Source of the DNA: CAYGUK01 sp964352985
GTDB taxonomy: Bacteria; Pseudomonadota; Gammaproteobacteria; JAHCLG01
Length of the DNA: 13,299 nt
Assembly: GCA_964352985.1 (NCBI GenBank)
Contig: CAYGUK010000105.1
Span: 1-13,299, forward strand
Direction: 5' to 3'
Shown: one piece after another, positions 7,260-13,299 of the stretch
How the letters are laid out: each line of letters starts with the position of its first letter
Position numbering within the stretch: position 1 is the stretch's first letter
Notes under the pieces: generated by a model
Told to the model about the DNA's origin: nothing
Database searches by the model: none
Seen by the model: the letters and a program-made list of their open reading frames with translations, nothing else
Position numbers and translations under genes: made by a program

Positions 7260-7960
7260 GTCACACTATTTTCATCACCGGTACAGATACCGATGTTGGT
7301 AAAACATTTATTGCAGTTAAAATTTTACAATCATTAAATGCAGCCGGTTATTCAACATTTGCATTAAAGCCTATTGCTTCTGGTGCAAGCTATAATGATA
7401 CAAATGAATTAATCAATGATGATGCAAAACGCTTATTAAAAGCATCGAGCACAAAAATGCCTTATCATAAATTAAATCCTATTTGTTATGAACCCGCCAT
7501 TGCGCCACATATTGCTGCAATTAAGGCAAATCAAATACTTTCCAAAATTCAACTTGTCAATTTAATACAATCTCACTGTTTAACCCATGTCGATGTTAAT
7601 ATTATTGAGGGTGTAGGCGGTTGGTCTGTTCCCTTAAATGATCACGAATGTTTTTCAGATGTTATCCAACAATTACAAATTCCAGTCATACTAGTGATTG
7701 CTCTAAAATTGGGTTGCTTAAATCATGCGATTTTAACTCAACAAGCGATACAAAACGCGAACATCCCGATGATTGGTTGGATTGCTAATTGTTGTGATCC
7801 ATCGATGCTTGCATTAGATGAAAATATCGAAACACTTCAACAATGGATGAATTCATCTTGCCTCGGTGTTATCCCTTTTCAACCAAAACATCATGCGAGT
7901 TATTATATCAACGCAAAAAAATTAATGGCCCAATTACTTCAAAATTGTCGTATCACCTGA
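7256..7960 (+). CDS. bioD: Dethiobiotin synthetase (BioD)
   Basis: BioD closes the ureido ring: 7,8-diaminopelargonate, CO2 and ATP give dethiobiotin. The 234-residue protein begins with a P-loop, GTDTDVGKT (residues 9 to 17, Lys16), followed by Lys38 in LKPIASG, which contacts the substrate, and EGVGGWSVP (118 to 126) with the conserved Glu. GGGAG lies 5 bases before the ATG, so it is likely translated well, and the ATGA overlap couples it to bioC. It is the last gene of the bioBFCD operon. Its final 27 bases are shared, antisense, with the 3' end of birA, so no separate terminator fits between them. Confidence 0.98.
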   Translation: MSHTIFITGTDTDVGKTFIAVKILQSLNAAGYSTFALKPIASGASYNDTNELINDDAKRLLKASSTKMPYHKLNPICYEPAIAPHIAAIKANQILSKIQLVNLIQSHCLTHVDVNIIEGVGGWSVPLNDHECFSDVIQQLQIPVILVIALKLGCLNHAILTQQAIQNANIPMIGWIANCCDPSMLALDENIETLQQWMNSSCLGVIPFQPKHHASYYINAKKLMAQLLQNCRIT

Positions 7961-8911
7961 AGAAATAAACTTCGTTTCATTATTTTGTGTTTTAAGTTGA
8001 AGATAACCTTGTTCATTAATTCCCATGGCAGTTCCTTGTAATTGTGATTGGCCCGTTTTTACTTTTATTATTTTGTTTAATAACAAATCTCGCTGACGCC
8101 ACTCGGCCATAAAATGGGAGAATGAAACCTCTGAGAAATGCGTGATATATTCATCCATTGTGTTAATCAAGGTTGCTGCTAACTGATTGCGGTTAAGGTG
8201 TTCATTTAAAATTTTACTTAAAGATGTCCACGAGTGATTAATGGGTTTTCCAATGGTTTTTTCCATATTAACATTCACCCCCACGCCAATGATAACATGA
8301 CAAAATCCATGTGACTCGGCTTGTAATTCAACCAGTATCCCTGCTATTTTTTCACCCTGATAAAAAATATCATTTGGCCATTTAATATTTAACGAAAAAG
8401 GTAAGGGGCAACATGTTTCGATGGCTTTGCAACAGGCTAAAGCAGCAATCATACTTAATCCAGAAAATTGACTCACATCATGTTTAAAAGAGTAAAGCAT
8501 CGATAAATAAATATTTTGACCAAAAGGCGAATACCAATGTCGACTAAATCGTCCTTTACCTGATTCTTGTTTTTCAGCAAGACAAACAACCACTTGATTG
8601 GATTGACCCAAATATTGAATCAAATGTTTATTCGTTGAATCTACTTTTTCAAGAACCATAATTTGATATTTTTTTCGTTTAAGCTCTGCGTTTATTTTTT
8701 TCTCGCTCAATAATGATAAAGGTGTCGTTAATCGATATCCTTTACCTTTAATTGATTCTAATTCTATATCATACTGTTCTAATTTTTTTATCGCTTTCCA
8801 CACAGCCGCGCGCGTAATATTTAATTTTTCGCCAATTGAGGTACCATCGTGAAATTGTTCGTCACTTAACAAATCAACAATTTTTATAAAATTTTCATTT
8901 ATTACCGTCAT
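7934..8911 (-). CDS. birA: Bifunctional biotin-protein ligase / biotin operon repressor (BirA)
   Basis: BirA makes biotinoyl-5'-AMP and transfers biotin to a lysine of acceptor proteins such as AccB; as a dimer bound to biotinoyl-AMP it represses bio genes. I chose the ATG at 8911 (325 residues) because its N-terminus lines up with E. coli BirA; in-frame ATGs at 8929 and 8941 add 6 or 10 residues, and the latter is too close to the -10 box. Residues 8 to 62 form a winged helix (TRAAVWKAIKKLE recognition helix), so this is the repressor type. The catalytic domain has DSTN (91 to 94), the biotin loop GKGRFSRHW (118 to 126, with the equivalent of E. coli Arg118 kept), KWPND (177 to 181), Lys188 in EKIAGILVE and IGVGVN. 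A small C-terminal SH3-like domain follows. No strong ribosome site is seen. Confidence 0.97.
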   Translation of the reverse strand: MTVINENFIKIVDLLSDEQFHDGTSIGEKLNITRAAVWKAIKKLEQYDIELESIKGKGYRLTTPLSLLSEKKINAELKRKKYQIMVLEKVDSTNKHLIQYLGQSNQVVVCLAEKQESGKGRFSRHWYSPFGQNIYLSMLYSFKHDVSQFSGLSMIAALACCKAIETCCPLPFSLNIKWPNDIFYQGEKIAGILVELQAESHGFCHVIIGVGVNVNMEKTIGKPINHSWTSLSKILNEHLNRNQLAATLINTMDEYITHFSEVSFSHFMAEWRQRDLLLNKIIKVKTGQSQLQGTAMGINEQGYLQLKTQNNETKFISSGDTTILK

Positions 8912-8944
8912 AACTTTAAGATATATCATGTTAAAACTCATCGC

Positions 8945-8950
8945 ATTATA
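8945..8950 (-). promoter_or_regulatory. Candidate -10 box for birA
   Basis: The minus strand reads TATAAT. Transcription would start near 8938, which leaves a leader of about 27 bases before the ATG at 8911 and makes the ATG at 8941 unlikely as the start. No good -35 hexamer is visible at the normal distance. Confidence 0.35.
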
Positions 8951-8977
8951 AACACACGATTTATTTTATGCTAGAAT
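8949..8977 (+). promoter_or_regulatory. Candidate extended -10 promoter of the dehydrogenase gene
   Basis: TAAACA (8949 to 8954, four of six), 17 bases, then TGC-TAGAAT (8969 to 8977), an extended -10 element with five of six matches in the hexamer. The start site would be near 8984, which places the in-frame ATG at 8968 upstream of the transcript and supports the ATG at 9007 as the true start. Confidence 0.5.
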
Positions 8978-9006
8978 TCATGTTTTTAAATTCAACGGAT
9001 AACTTC

Positions 9007-9732
9007 ATGAGTAAAACCTATATTATTACCGGTGCAAGTAGAGGTATTGGTAAAGCAATATTTTTATCTTTAATCAAACAGGGTGCTCACTGTATTGGTC
9101 TTGCACGAACAAAAAATCACTTAGATAGATTAGTCGCAGAAGTACCCGATGACTTTAAAGAAAATGCTCATACTCATGTAGTAGATATGGCGGATGAAAG
9201 CGCTATTGTCGAAACCTTTGCACTCATCAAAAATAAGTTCCAGACCATTGATGGTTTAATTAATAGTGCGGGTATTGCTGAAATGGGCTTTTTCGATGTC
9301 GATGTCGCCACCATTAATCAAATAATGGCGGTCAATGTCATGGGTACTTTTTTTGCCTGCCGCGAAATCGTTGAAACAATGAAACAACAACAATCAGGCC
9401 ATATCATTAATATTTCATCGATGGCGGGTAAACGTGGTCATCCTCGAGCCGGGGTTTATTGCATGTCTAAGTTTGCGGTGACCGGTTTTACTGAAGCGCT
9501 TTATCAAGAATTATTACCATACCATGTTAAAGTCACCAACATTTGTCCAAGTGTTGTTGATACAGATATGACACAAAAATTTCAACTTGAGAACACCCAA
9601 AAAATCCAAGTTGATGATTTAGTGAATGCTGTGAATTATGTTTTACAACAATCACCGGCTGCATGTTTACCTGAACTAATAATAAAATGTGAATCAGTTG
9701 AAATAAATGGCCCTGGGATTTCGCTTAAATAA
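9007..9732 (+). CDS. Short-chain dehydrogenase/reductase (SDR family)
   Basis: A 241-residue classical SDR oxidoreductase; the substrate cannot be named from the sequence. It has the Rossmann glycine motif TGASRGIG (8 to 15), NSAG (86 to 89), Asn110, Ser138 and the catalytic YCMSK pair Tyr151/Lys155 at the normal 13-residue distance from the serine. Arg12 in the glycine loop and Arg34 after the second strand favour NADP(H); that preference is inferred. The C-terminus (MTQKFQ onward) is short, as in FabG-like or YciK-like members. The start at 9007 is chosen because GGA lies about 9 bases before it and the glycine motif then begins at the normal position. It is divergent from birA and precedes tatA by 77 bases; nothing ties it to either pathway. 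Confidence 0.93.
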   Translation: MSKTYIITGASRGIGKAIFLSLIKQGAHCIGLARTKNHLDRLVAEVPDDFKENAHTHVVDMADESAIVETFALIKNKFQTIDGLINSAGIAEMGFFDVDVATINQIMAVNVMGTFFACREIVETMKQQQSGHIINISSMAGKRGHPRAGVYCMSKFAVTGFTEALYQELLPYHVKVTNICPSVVDTDMTQKFQLENTQKIQVDDLVNAVNYVLQQSPAACLPELIIKCESVEINGPGISLK

Positions 9733-9739
9733 CTTTCGG

Positions 9740-9759
9740 GCTTTTGTTACTAACAAAGC
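9740..9759. repeat. Hairpin after the dehydrogenase gene
   Basis: GCTTTTGTT, loop ACT, AACAAAGC: an eight-pair stem with one bulged T, starting 7 bases after the dehydrogenase stop codon. No T-run follows on either strand, so it is at best a weak terminator; it may instead protect the 3' end of the dehydrogenase message. Confidence 0.4.
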
Positions 9760-9777
9760 AATGAAAAATAAGTTAAG

Positions 9778-9789
9778 ATCTTTAAAGAT
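9778..9789. repeat. Perfect 12-base palindrome upstream of tatA
   Basis: ATCTTTAAAGAT reads the same on both strands and lies 20 bases before the tatA ATG, just before its ribosome site. It could be a regulator site or part of the tatA promoter region. Palindromes of this AT-rich kind are not rare in such DNA. Confidence 0.3.
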
Positions 9790-9809
9790 AAACATTTAGG
9801 GAGAAGTTT

Positions 9810-9986
9810 ATGCTGCACAATATCAGCCCCCTATCATTAATACTTATTTTACTTATCGTCATTGTTTTATTTGGCGGAAAACGTTTGCGTAACATTGGCA
9901 GTGACTTAGGTGCTGCAATTAAAAGTTTTCGTAAGGGCGTGAGTGAAGAAGATAAAAAGCAAAACTCAGAAGACAATAAACCATAG
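9810..9986 (+). CDS. tatA: Twin-arginine translocase subunit TatA
   Basis: A 58-residue TatA, the pore-forming subunit of the twin-arginine export system in the inner membrane. It has a single hydrophobic segment (residues 8 to 21), then the family hinge and amphipathic helix FGGKRLRNIGSDLGAAIKSF (21 to 40), close to E. coli FGTKKLGSIGSDLGASIKGF. A charged tail follows (SEEDKKQNSEDNKP). It is shorter than E. coli TatA (89 residues), but the tail is dispensable in that family. The start is clear: GGGAG lies 5 bases before the ATG. tatB begins 9 bases after its stop codon, so tatA, tatB and tatC form one operon. Confidence 0.95.
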   Translation: MLHNISPLSLILILLIVIVLFGGKRLRNIGSDLGAAIKSFRKGVSEEDKKQNSEDNKP

Positions 9987-9995
9987 GGATTTATC

Positions 9996-10229
9996 ATGGG
10001 CTTTTGGGAATTCTTAGTCGTGATATTCGTCGCCCTTATTGTTATTGGTCCTACAAAACTACCGGAAGTGGCTAAAACATTAGGTGCCTTATTTGCTAAA
10101 GGTAAGGGATTAAGTGAAAAAATCAAAAAAGATCTTGATGAACAATTAAAGATCGAACAATTAGATCGTAATATCGCATTAGCCAAAAAAGCTGAAGAAC
10201 AAACTCAGGAAAACAAAGATGAAAGTTAA
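9996..10229 (+). CDS. tatB: Twin-arginine translocase subunit TatB (short form)
   Basis: TatB pairs with TatC to form the receptor for twin-arginine signal peptides. The 77-residue protein has the conserved GFWEFLVV start with Glu5 (Glu8 in E. coli TatB), one membrane helix (6 to 18), the hinge GPTKLPEVAKTLG (18 to 30) and an amphipathic helix, LDEQLKIEQLDRNIALAKKA, that corresponds to the E. coli segment LTQELKLQEFQDSLKK. The long Pro/Ala-rich tail of E. coli TatB (171 residues) is absent. Being downstream of a separate tatA, and having GP rather than FG at the hinge, marks it as TatB rather than a second TatA. It overlaps tatC by 11 bases. Confidence 0.92.
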   Translation: MGFWEFLVVIFVALIVIGPTKLPEVAKTLGALFAKGKGLSEKIKKDLDEQLKIEQLDRNIALAKKAEEQTQENKDES

Positions 10230-10962
10230 CAACAATGAAAAACTTTTATCTCAATTAATTATATTGCGTCGCACATTACTTAAGATAATCTTTTTCGTAT
10301 TATTAGGATTTATTATATTATTATATTTTTCTGCGCCATTATTTCATGCGATTGCTCTTCCACTTTTAAAAGAATTACCCGCTCATTCTCACATGATTGC
10401 AACGGGGATCATGTCGCCATTAACTGTCCCCATTAAATTTAGTTTTATATTCTCTTTATTTTGTTGCATGCCATTTATTTTATTTCAAATTTGGCGTTTT
10501 GTTGCGCCCGGTTTATATCGCCATGAAAAAAGGTTTATTTGGACGGTTACTCTCACGAGTGTTTTTTTATTTTATTTAGGTATCGCCTTTGCTTATTTAA
10601 TTGTTTGTCCGTTAGTTTTTAAATTTATTGTTAGTTTTACACCCGCAGAAATAAAAATTTTTCCTGACATTCAACATTATTTATCCTTTATTTTACGCTT
10701 TTTATTAGCGTTTGGCCTTGCGTTTGAAGTCCCAGTGTTAATGCTCATTATTGTCAAAGTAGGATTAGTTAGTTTAAATACTTTAAGATCAATGCGCCGA
10801 TATTTTATCGTGTTAGCTTTTATCCTTGGCATGATATTAACGCCGCCTGATATTGTTTCACAAATTCTTTTAGCCATTCCGTTATGGATACTTTATGAAT
10901 TTGGTTTACTACTTTGCCGATTTTTGACATTTAAAAAAGAACAGTTAATAACTGATTATTAA
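10219..10962 (+). CDS. tatC: Sec-independent protein translocase subunit TatC
   Basis: TatC is the six-helix inner-membrane receptor that binds twin-arginine signal peptides. The 247 residues align with E. coli TatC along their length: ALPLLKELP (46 to 54, Pro48), MIATGIMSPLTVPIK (59 to 73), QIWRFVAPGLYRHEKR (90 to 105, with Phe94 and Glu103), FYLGIAFAY, YLSFILRFLLAFG, FEVPV and MILTPPD. AGGAAA precedes the ATG. One deviation stands out: the N-terminal motif is SQLIILRR where E. coli has THLIELRK, so position 15 is Ile instead of the Glu that, with Glu103, contacts the twin arginines; His12 is Gln. The frame is intact and all other motifs are present, so I expect a working protein, perhaps with altered signal recognition. 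Confidence 0.97.
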   Translation: MKVNNNEKLLSQLIILRRTLLKIIFFVLLGFIILLYFSAPLFHAIALPLLKELPAHSHMIATGIMSPLTVPIKFSFIFSLFCCMPFILFQIWRFVAPGLYRHEKRFIWTVTLTSVFLFYLGIAFAYLIVCPLVFKFIVSFTPAEIKIFPDIQHYLSFILRFLLAFGLAFEVPVLMLIIVKVGLVSLNTLRSMRRYFIVLAFILGMILTPPDIVSQILLAIPLWILYEFGLLLCRFLTFKKEQLITDY

Positions 10963-10967
10963 AATAC

Positions 10968-10996
10968 TAGACAAACCGACTTTAACTATGTATGCT
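10968..10996 (+). promoter_or_regulatory. Candidate sigma-70 promoter of trxA
   Basis: TAGACA (10968 to 10973, five of six), a 17-base spacer, then TATGCT (10991 to 10996, four of six). It starts 6 bases after the tatC stop and would give a leader of about 70 bases before trxA. The box lies within AAAATACTAGAC, which recurs upstream of rho. Confidence 0.5.
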
Positions 10997-11073
10997 TTTA
11001 CTCCTGCATGCCAAATATTCTAAGGCAAAATCCCTTTAAATCAATTTTTACGGAAAAATGAGGCATTGAAATA

Positions 11074-11400
11074 ATGAGTGAAAATTTAATAGAAATTTCT
11101 GACGACAGCTTTGAAACCGACGTTATACAATCAGACACGCCTGTATTGGTAGACTTCTGGGCAGAGTGGTGCGGCCCTTGCAAAATGATTGCGCCAATTC
11201 TAGCAGAAGTTGCCGAAAATTACGCAAGTAAATTAAAAATTGCAAAATTAAATATCGATGATAATCGTGATACGCCAGCAAAGTTTGGTGTACGAGGCAT
11301 TCCCACTTTAATTTTATTTAAAAATGGCGAAGCACAAGCAACACATGTGGGCGCATTAACAAAATCACAATTAACCGCTTTTTTAGACAGCAACTTATAA
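11074..11400 (+). CDS. trxA: Thioredoxin 1
   Basis: A 108-residue thioredoxin, the cytosolic disulfide reductase that is recharged by thioredoxin reductase and serves ribonucleotide reductase, methionine sulfoxide reductases and others. The active site WCGPC is at residues 32 to 36, with the buried Asp27 in LVDFWA, Lys58, and the cis-proline Pro77 in RGIPT. Length and motifs match E. coli TrxA (109 residues), with no extra domain. GAGG lies about 10 bases before the ATG. It has its own likely promoter after tatC. trxA next to rho is a common gammaproteobacterial order, and the 195-base gap to rho holds the rho leader. Confidence 0.98.
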   Translation: MSENLIEISDDSFETDVIQSDTPVLVDFWAEWCGPCKMIAPILAEVAENYASKLKIAKLNIDDNRDTPAKFGVRGIPTLILFKNGEAQATHVGALTKSQLTAFLDSNL

Positions 11401-11446
11401 TGAATTTGTTACCCATTAATAAGCGCAATAACACGAGCCCACTAGA

Positions 11447-11595
11447 AAATACTAGACGAGATAGCGTTATAGTGATAATGTTTTATTTTCATCATGAAGA
11501 TGAATGTGACATCACTGTCTAACCTACTTTAGTGATCACAATTGGACGTGTTTTTTCGATTGAGTTTAACCTATAAATTACAAGACTAGACAACC
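11447..11595 (+). promoter_or_regulatory. rho leader region with candidate promoter and alternative pairings
   Basis: The gap between trxA and rho begins with a possible promoter: TAGACG (11453 to 11458) and GATAAT (11474 to 11479), with a short 15-base spacer. A hairpin TTCATC-ATGAA-GATGAA lies at 11488 to 11504. ATCACT (11511 to 11516) can pair either with AGTGAT at 11471 to 11476 or with AGTGAT at 11531 to 11536, so two structures exclude each other. Rho is autoregulated by attenuation in its leader in E. coli; whether this leader works that way is inference. No U-tract terminator is present, and no Shine-Dalgarno sequence precedes the rho ATG. Confidence 0.35.
11478..11522 (+). CDS. Possible 14-codon leader peptide before rho
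   Basis: An ATG-started frame encodes MFYFHHEDECDITV and stops with TAA 73 bases before rho. It covers the leader hairpin at 11488 to 11504 and the pairing segment at 11511 to 11516, so translating it could change leader folding. E. coli has a leader peptide gene (rhoL) before rho, but of different length and sequence. No ribosome site is visible, and a frame this short can occur by chance. Confidence 0.15.
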   Translation: MFYFHHEDECDITV

Positions 11596-12852
11596 ATGAA
11601 TCTCACAGAACTGAAAACTAAATCACCCGTAGAATTAATTAAAATCGCTGAAGAAATCGGCCTAGATAATCTCGCGAGAACCCGTAAACAAGATGTTATT
11701 TTCTCCATCTTAAAGCAGCATGCTAAAAGTGGTGAAGACATTTATGGCGATGGCGTGCTTGAAATCTTGCAAGATGGATTTGGCTTTTTACGTTCAGCAG
11801 ATAGTTCTTATCTTGCAGGACCCGATGATATTTATGTTTCACCAAGCCAAATTAGACGTTTTAATTTACGCACAGGTGATACTATTTCTGGAAAAATTCG
11901 TCCTCCCAAAGAAGGCGAACGTTATTTTGCACTATTAAAAGTCGATCAAATTAATTTTGACGCACCTGAAAATTCAAAAAATAAAGTGTTATTTGAAAAT
12001 CTCACACCATTATTTGCTAATGAACGTTTATTAATGGAAGTGGGTAATGGTAGTACTGAAGATATCACTGCACGTGTTATCGATTTAGTAGCACCTATTG
12101 GTAAAGGTAATCGTGGTTTATTAGTTTCACCGCCAAAAGCAGGTAAAACAATGATGTTAACTAACATCGCCCATTCGATTACACATAATCATCCAGAATG
12201 TCATTTAATTGTGTTACTCATTGACGAACGTCCTGAAGAAGTCACCGAAATGTCACGCTCCGTTCGTGGTGAAGTGATTGCGTCTACTTTTGACGAACCT
12301 GCATCGCGTCACGTGCAAGTCGCCGAAATGGTTTTAGAAAAAGCAAAACGTTTAGTCGAACACAAAAACGATGTTGTTATCTTATTAGATTCGATTACTC
12401 GTCTAGCTCGCGCTTATAACACGGTGATCCCATCTTCCGGTAAAGTGTTAACCGGTGGTGTCGATGCTAATGCATTGCAAAGACCAAAACGTATATTTGG
12501 TAGCGCACGTAATATTGAAGAAGGCGGTAGTTTAACTATTATCGCTTCTGCATTAATTGAAACTGGTTCCAAAATGGATGAAGTCATTTACGAAGAATTT
12601 AAAGGTACCGGTAATTTAGAAATTCATCTTGATAGACGCATTGCTGAAAAACGTGTCTTTCCTTCGATTAACATTAATCGTTCTGGTACGCGTCGTGAAG
12701 AATTGCTCACCACACCAGATGAATTACAAAAAATGTGGATCCTACGTAAAATTCTACATCCTATGGATGAAATCGCCAGCATGGAATTTTTAATTGATCG
12801 CTTAAAAAATAGCAAAACAAATGAAGAATTTTTTGATTCAATGAAGCGATGA
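11596..12852 (+). CDS. rho: Transcription termination factor Rho
   Basis: Rho is a hexameric RNA-dependent ATPase that ends transcription at Rho-dependent sites. The 418-residue protein (419 in E. coli) keeps E. coli numbering: the N-terminal helix bundle, primary RNA-site residues Phe62, Phe64 and Tyr80, the Walker A loop SPPKAGKT with Lys184, Walker B Asp265 in VILLDSITRLARAYN, the Q-loop region SGKVLTGGVDANALQRPKR, the secondary RNA-site R-loop EEFKGTGN, Arg353 and the arginine finger Arg366. Asp210 and Arg212, which line the bicyclomycin pocket, are kept. No insertion is present in the N-terminal domain. There is no clear Shine-Dalgarno before the ATG (ACTAGACAACC precedes it). Its stop overlaps the start of ubiD as ATGA. 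Confidence 0.99.
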   Translation: MNLTELKTKSPVELIKIAEEIGLDNLARTRKQDVIFSILKQHAKSGEDIYGDGVLEILQDGFGFLRSADSSYLAGPDDIYVSPSQIRRFNLRTGDTISGKIRPPKEGERYFALLKVDQINFDAPENSKNKVLFENLTPLFANERLLMEVGNGSTEDITARVIDLVAPIGKGNRGLLVSPPKAGKTMMLTNIAHSITHNHPECHLIVLLIDERPEEVTEMSRSVRGEVIASTFDEPASRHVQVAEMVLEKAKRLVEHKNDVVILLDSITRLARAYNTVIPSSGKVLTGGVDANALQRPKRIFGSARNIEEGGSLTIIASALIETGSKMDEVIYEEFKGTGNLEIHLDRRIAEKRVFPSININRSGTRREELLTTPDELQKMWILRKILHPMDEIASMEFLIDRLKNSKTNEEFFDSMKR

Positions 12853-13299
12853 AATATATTGATCTTAGAGATTTTATATCACAATTAAAATCACAAAATG
12901 AACTCAAGTTGGTTGATCATGAAATTGATCCCCAACTTGAGATGACTGAAATTTGTCACCGCACATTAATCAATAATGGCCCAGCCATTTTGTTTAATCA
13001 TCCCAAAAATTCAACTATCCCAGTTTTGGCAAATTTATTTGGCAGTGTCAAACGCATTGCACTCGCCATGGGCATGGAGCGTGTCAGTCAATTACGTGAA
13101 ATTGGTCAACTCCTTGCAATATTAAAAGAACCAGAACCTCCCGAAAGTTTTCGCGATGTGTTGTCGAAATTGCCGCTCTATAAACAAGTTTTAAATATGG
13201 CCCCAAAAAAAATTAATCGCGCCCCCTGCCAACAATTAGGTCAAGAAGGTGAGGAAGTTGATTTAACAAGTCTTCCAATTCAAACATGTTGGCCAGAAG
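12849..13299 (+). CDS. ubiD: UbiD, 3-octaprenyl-4-hydroxybenzoate decarboxylase (3' end outside window)
   Basis: The first 150 codons of UbiD, running off the right edge. UbiD is the prenylated-FMN-dependent enzyme that decarboxylates 3-polyprenyl-4-hydroxybenzoate in ubiquinone synthesis; UbiX supplies its cofactor. The sequence tracks E. coli UbiD closely: KYIDLRDFISQL at the start, DPQLEMTEICHRTL, GPAILFNHPK, PVLANLFGSVKRIA, LLAILKEPEPP, KLPLYKQVLNM, APCQQ, VDLTSLPIQTCWPE. The part visible is the N-terminal domain; the catalytic Glu-Arg-Glu residues lie beyond the edge. The ATGA overlap with rho indicates joint transcription and coupled translation. Confidence 0.98.
   Translation, partial: MKYIDLRDFISQLKSQNELKLVDHEIDPQLEMTEICHRTLINNGPAILFNHPKNSTIPVLANLFGSVKRIALAMGMERVSQLREIGQLLAILKEPEPPESFRDVLSKLPLYKQVLNMAPKKINRAPCQQLGQEGEEVDLTSLPIQTCWPE

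Noticed and set aside
4328..7960. Horizontally spread biotin operon of arthropod symbionts
   Set aside because: That operon has all six genes on one strand in the order bioC-bioH-bioF-bioA-bioD-bioB; here bioA is divergent, bioH is absent and the order is E. coli-like.
8968..9006. ATG at 8968 as start of the dehydrogenase
   Set aside because: It overlaps the likely -10 element and adds 13 residues before the Rossmann motif; the ATG at 9007 fits the family and the promoter better.
9782..10186. A 134-codon open frame on the minus strand across tatA and tatB
   Set aside because: It lies antisense to two clear Tat genes with good ribosome sites, and its translation resembles no family; it is a by-product of their codon use.
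11946..12167. Minus-strand frame inside rho, and similar frames inside bioF, tatC, trxA and the rho end
   Set aside because: All are antisense to strongly conserved genes and show no ribosome site or family features.

Overview
The window reads as a stretch of chromosome from an AT-rich gammaproteobacterium. The proteins closely resemble E. coli UbiB, UbiD, Rho, TatC, BioB and BirA, to the point that several key residues carry the same numbers. The low GC content, compact operons and one orphan protein with effector-like features suggest a host-associated lineage such as Legionellales/Coxiellaceae. That placement is an inference; nothing here proves the genus. No tRNA, rRNA, CRISPR array, insertion sequence or phage gene was seen. 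Almost all of the DNA is coding, and no gap between genes exceeds 200 bases.

Layout, left to right. (1) The 3' part of ubiB enters from the left edge (+). (2) Two minus-strand genes follow: an unrecognised 307-residue protein and an exported alpha/beta hydrolase. (3) A full biotin block comes next: bioA (-) diverges from bioB-bioF-bioC-bioD (+), as in E. coli, and the bifunctional biotin ligase/repressor gene birA (-) runs tail-to-tail into bioD. (4) A short-chain dehydrogenase gene (+) diverges from birA. (5) tatA-tatB-tatC (+) follow as a tight operon. (6) trxA, then rho overlapping ubiD, which runs off the right edge.

How the genes work together. UbiB and UbiD belong to ubiquinone synthesis. 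TatABC exports folded proteins. Thioredoxin and Rho are housekeeping functions. BioC makes the methyl-ester starter for pimeloyl-ACP, and BioF, BioA, BioD and BioB convert pimeloyl-ACP to biotin. BirA attaches biotin to carboxylases and probably represses the bioA/bioB divergent promoters, where a weak dyad can be seen. The esterase step (BioH or an equivalent) is missing, although an alpha/beta hydrolase sits directly downstream of bioA.

The main points for a second look are: ubiB and tatABC are adjacent in many gammaproteobacteria but here are separated by about 8.9 kb carrying the biotin genes and two unusual genes; TatC has Ile at position 15, where E. coli has the signal-peptide-binding Glu15; the 307-residue orphan ends in an acidic stretch plus a basic nuclear-localisation-like tail; the rho leader can form alternative pairings and holds a 14-codon frame. 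Most of the window is ordinary core genome, and I see no clear new multi-gene system.
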